9,217 nt of DNA from JAQUCI01 sp964553255 (GTDB lineage: Bacteria > Bacillota_I > Bacilli_A > Erysipelotrichales > Erysipelotrichaceae), in the NCBI GenBank assembly GCA_964553255.1, contig CAZKJS010000045.1, positions 1 through 9,217 on the forward strand, given 5' to 3'. Position numbers and translations under genes: made by a program. The notes beneath the pieces were generated by a model. It searched no databases. It saw only the letters and a list, made by a program, of their open reading frames with translations, and was not told where the DNA came from. Below, piece by piece: positions 7,106 through 9,217 of the stretch (the stretch's first letter is position 1; every line of letters starts with the position of its first letter).

Positions 7106-8246
7106 TATATTCTTGATGCCAGCAATAGTACATATTGGTGTTGATGCTCTTAATGATGCAATAAAGAACATGAAAAAATTTGGTAAGAAAGCATTTATCG
7201 TGAGTGATGATATGATGCTTAAATTGGGTAACATAGATAAATTAGTTAGAAAATTGGATGACCTTAATATTGCAAGTTCAGTATTTGCAAAAATCAATGC
7301 TGAGCCAACTATTGAAATGGTAAATGAAGGTTTAAAAGAATATCGAAATACTGGATGTGACTTTCTAATCAGTTTTGGTGGTGGATCACCAATAGATGCT
7401 ATGAAAGCAATGGCAATTTCATATGTTAGTGACAAGCCTTTACAAGAGATGATGGGGGTTGATTTTGCTTGTGATCGCCCTAAGTTGGTAGCAATACCAA
7501 CAACAGCAGGTACTGGTTCTGAAGCCACCCAATTTACGATCATAACTGACACAAGCAGTAACGTTAAGATGTTATTAAAAGGCAAAAGTTTAATACCAGA
7601 CATGGCTGTGATCGATCCACAGTTTTCATTGACACTACCACCTAAGGTAACTGCAGCAACAGGAATAGATGCCCTATGTCATGCTCTTGAGGCTTATACA
7701 TCCAGAAAAGCTCAGCCTTTAACAGATACACTAGCGTTGTCCGCGATCAAACGAATCTTTGATAATTTACAAGCGTGTTATGATCAACCTGATAATCAAC
7801 AAGCACGATTGATGATGGCTTTGGCCGCATTTGAAGCTGGGTGTGCTTTCAATAATTCCTCTGTAACCCTTATTCATGGATTATCTCGTCCTATAGGTGC
7901 TAATTTTCATATTGCTCATGGTTTGAGTAATGCAGTATTATTGAATGTATCGTTAACATATATTAAAGATAACATTGAAGATAGATTGGCTGCGATTGCT
8001 TATTATTGTCATTTATCTGATGAAAAAGATGAAGAACTAGCAGCGAATGATCTCTTAGATAAAATTGATTACCTTTTAAAATCACTAAATATACCAAGTT
8101 TAAAAGAGTTGGTTGATAAAGAAATGTATCTTGGTTTGCTTGATAAAATGGCAGATGATGCACTATTGAGTGGTAGTCCAGTGAATTCAAGATATAATCT
8201 GAACAAGCAAGATTTAGTAAATATTTATCAGGAAGCTGTTAAATAA
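7098..8246 (+). CDS. Iron-containing alcohol dehydrogenase (group III, FucO-like)
   Basis: A 382-residue NAD(P)H-dependent aldehyde reductase/alcohol dehydrogenase, full length for the family. The nucleotide loop is FGGGSPIDAMK at 93-103. PTTAGTGSEAT at 134-144 is the second family motif. Metal ligands by position are Asp191, His195 (DALCH), His260 and His274, the same spacing as in E. coli FucO. Where FucO has a further His (MAHPLGA) this protein has Arg264 (LSRPIGA), which appears to mark a subgroup. The ATG overlaps the transaldolase stop as ATGGCTAA, with only a weak GGAT upstream, so translation is probably coupled. It likely reduces a short aldehyde made by the transaldolase (inference). 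Glycerol, lactaldehyde, propanediol or sulfolactaldehyde-type substrates are all possible. No terminator is evident after it. Confidence 0.94.
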   Translation: MANIFLMPAIVHIGVDALNDAIKNMKKFGKKAFIVSDDMMLKLGNIDKLVRKLDDLNIASSVFAKINAEPTIEMVNEGLKEYRNTGCDFLISFGGGSPIDAMKAMAISYVSDKPLQEMMGVDFACDRPKLVAIPTTAGTGSEATQFTIITDTSSNVKMLLKGKSLIPDMAVIDPQFSLTLPPKVTAATGIDALCHALEAYTSRKAQPLTDTLALSAIKRIFDNLQACYDQPDNQQARLMMALAAFEAGCAFNNSSVTLIHGLSRPIGANFHIAHGLSNAVLLNVSLTYIKDNIEDRLAAIAYYCHLSDEKDEELAANDLLDKIDYLLKSLNIPSLKELVDKEMYLGLLDKMADDALLSGSPVNSRYNLNKQDLVNIYQEAVK

Positions 8247-8252
8247 ACAAAT

Positions 8253-8263
8253 AATTACCGTTT
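8253..8263 (+). promoter_or_regulatory. Fourth copy of the AAACGGTAATT box (read as AATTACCGTTT)
   Basis: An exact 11-bp reverse-complement match to the copies at 2478, 2492 and 5017. It lies 7 bp after the dehydrogenase stop and about 77 bp before the NERD-like gene, in the same orientation relative to the gene downstream as the other three. It runs into TATAAT (8263-8268) and a perfect 14-bp palindrome, ATAATAGCTATTAT (8264-8277). No matching -35 was found. Confidence 0.45.
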
Positions 8264-8315
8264 ATAATAGCTATTATCTTCCTCATATTAAGAAACATAC
8301 TATCAAGCATAAAGA

Positions 8316-8321
8316 TATAAT
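8316..8321 (+). promoter_or_regulatory. -10 candidate for the NERD-like gene
   Basis: A perfect TATAAT lies 18 nt before the chosen start codon. The implied leader is about 12 nt, as in the DeoR-family gene. The -35 (GAAACA at 18-nt spacing) is poor, so this call rests on the -10 alone. Confidence 0.3.
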
Positions 8322-8339
8322 ATGATTGAGGTGATATAT

Positions 8340-8951
8340 ATGGATTGGTTAGTCTTTATCGGTTTTGTTTTTGCATTACTATTTATCTTTATCATGAAAG
8401 CCTTGCAGGTTTATCGTACTTATCAAGGGAAGATATTTAAATATCTTTATACAGGATTTTTAGAGTATTATGTAAAATACCGTTATCGCAAGGATTTAAG
8501 TGTAAGTAGTTGGCTTAATCATAAACTTGGATTTCATCGTATTCTTTATAATAGTTATTTGAATGAAGAAAGAAAAATTATACATGATTTTGTGACAGTT
8601 TTCCATGAGAAAGGGATTTGCGTTTTCTGTGTAATTCCATCAGATGGGGTAATTACTGGAACTAATAAAGATAAGCATTGGATTGTAAGTAGAAATAGTA
8701 AAAATTATCGAATATTAAACCCGTTACCAACCATAGAAAGCCATGTGAAATTTATTATCGAACAGTTTCCAGATGTTGAAAAAGTCGATAGATGTATTTT
8801 ATTTAATGAACAAGCAAGTATTGATATGCTAAAAGTAGATATACATTGTGCTGGTTATCATGAACTTCTTGATATTTTGCTTGCACAAGATTATCTTGTT
8901 GATAAAGAGGCTATCTTAAAGACATTTGCGATTTGGAAAAAGCGCAAGTAA
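8340..8951 (+). CDS. Membrane-anchored NERD-domain-like protein, probably not a nuclease
   Basis: A 203-residue protein with one N-terminal membrane helix (about 3-22), then a basic Tyr-rich linker (24-51) and a soluble domain. Residues 92-182 follow the second half of the nuclease-related (NERD) domain: a hydrophobic strand, G-x-I-x-G (103-107), HW (113-114), a tyrosine and LNP (126-128), a His-containing helix and a final CILFNEQA strand. The acidic/lysine pair normally found on the strand before G-x-I-x-G is absent: residues 97-102 read CVIPSD. The N-terminal part of the NERD fold is short or unrecognisable. It may be a binding or structural descendant of the family. GAGGTGA (8328-8334) lies 5 nt before the ATG at 8340 and inside the reading frame from an upstream ATG at 8322, which excludes that earlier start. 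Function unknown. The 63-residue membrane protein follows directly. Confidence 0.75.
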   Translation: MDWLVFIGFVFALLFIFIMKALQVYRTYQGKIFKYLYTGFLEYYVKYRYRKDLSVSSWLNHKLGFHRILYNSYLNEERKIIHDFVTVFHEKGICVFCVIPSDGVITGTNKDKHWIVSRNSKNYRILNPLPTIESHVKFIIEQFPDVEKVDRCILFNEQASIDMLKVDIHCAGYHELLDILLAQDYLVDKEAILKTFAIWKKRK

Positions 8952-8959
8952 GGAGAACT

Positions 8960-9151
8960 ATGGAGTATATAAAATATGTGTTACTGGTTGTTGGTTTGGT
9001 ATTGATAATGTATACCCGAATGCAATATACCAAAAGAGCTGTAAATGAGAATGATCAAACACAACCTTATAACAAAAAAGAGAAGATCATGTTATATATC
9101 GGTTATATAGTATTGGCACTTATTATTGCTAGTATCGTATTTATAAAGTAA
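8960..9151 (+). CDS. Small two-helix membrane protein, unknown function
   Basis: A 63-residue protein with two hydrophobic helices (about 4-18 and 43-62) joined by a polar, charged loop containing KRAVNENDQTQPYNKKEK. No signal peptide cleavage site or catalytic motif is visible, and I do not recognise the family. The ATG at 8960 is chosen because AAGGAG (8950-8955) lies 4 nt before it and overlaps the stop codon (8949-8951) of the NERD-like gene. A TTG at 8933 in the same frame would lie inside that gene without its own site. Tight spacing implies co-translation, so it may work with the NERD-like membrane protein. It is the last gene before a terminator. Confidence 0.75.
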   Translation: MEYIKYVLLVVGLVLIMYTRMQYTKRAVNENDQTQPYNKKEKIMLYIGYIVLALIIASIVFIK

Positions 9152-9165
9152 AAGACTCAAACATG

Positions 9166-9210
9166 AACCGCCCCCCAAATCTTGGACAAAGAGGAGGAGG
9201 AGCGGTTTTT
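9166..9210 (+). terminator. Rho-independent terminator after the small membrane protein
   Basis: AACCGC (9166-9171) pairs with GCGGTT (9202-9207). The stem can be extended by C-rich against GAGGAGG-rich arms with A-C interruptions and an inner TCTT/AAGA helix. Five T (9206-9210) end the structure. It lies 14 bp after the stop, as expected for the end of the transcript. Confidence 0.7.
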
Positions 9211-9217
9211 ATGTCAA

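Noticed and set aside
7058..7603. A long minus-strand open frame opposite the dehydrogenase gene
   Set aside because: It is antisense to an unmistakable conserved enzyme, has no recognisable domain and reflects codon bias of the opposite strand.
8264..8277. The palindrome ATAATAGCTATTAT as a terminator for the dehydrogenase operon
   Set aside because: It is AT-rich with a minimal loop and is followed by CTTCCTC, not a T-run.
9191..9217. GAGGAGGAGGAG followed by ATG at 9211 as the start of a further gene
   Set aside because: Only two codons are visible, and the G-rich tract is explained as the 3' arm of the terminator. It could serve both roles, but the window ends too soon to tell.

Overview
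The window is AT-rich and uses the standard bacterial code (TGG for Trp, TAA/TGA stops). It has strong AGGAGG-type ribosome binding sites, sigma-A-like promoters and a PTS sugar locus, which together suggest a low-GC Firmicute (Bacillota), perhaps from the Erysipelotrichia/Clostridia range. No rRNA, tRNA, mobile element or CRISPR array is visible, so the genus cannot be fixed.

Left part (about 1-5150, minus strand): a fructose-family PTS locus. Transcription runs leftward from a PRD/EIIA-containing activator of the MtlR/LicR/ManR type (2976-4946) to a stand-alone EIIA (2507-2959). After a 106-bp gap come EIIB (2089-2400), EIIC (985-2076) and a class II ketose-(bis)phosphate aldolase (72-956). 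The gap carries its own promoter and two copies of an 11-bp box, so regulator plus EIIA and EIIB-EIIC-aldolase can be expressed separately. A hairpin after the aldolase closes the operon. The regulator has two possible promoters, a 20-bp dyad resembling a Rex site and another copy of the box.

Middle (5149-8246): a DeoR-family repressor (minus strand, with its own promoter and terminator) is divergent from a two-gene plus-strand operon. That operon encodes a long transaldolase-family enzyme and an iron-dependent alcohol dehydrogenase, whose genes overlap by 8 bp. An aldehyde released by transaldolase chemistry could be reduced by the dehydrogenase. The gene set (fructose-like PTS, transaldolase-family enzyme, Fe-ADH-family enzyme) recalls the E. 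coli gldA-fsaB-ptsA-frw neighbourhood. No sugar kinase or isomerase is present, so the substrate cannot be named.

Right part (8247-9217): a fourth copy of the box, then a membrane-anchored NERD-like protein lacking the usual nuclease residues, a 63-residue two-helix membrane protein, and a terminator.

Most notable observations: (1) the exact 11-mer AAACGGTAATT occurs four times, always between genes and always in the same orientation relative to the gene downstream; (2) the PRD regulator has lost most of its expected phosphorylation sites; (3) the transaldolase/Fe-ADH pair beside a kinase-less PTS-aldolase operon may serve an unassigned sugar pathway.
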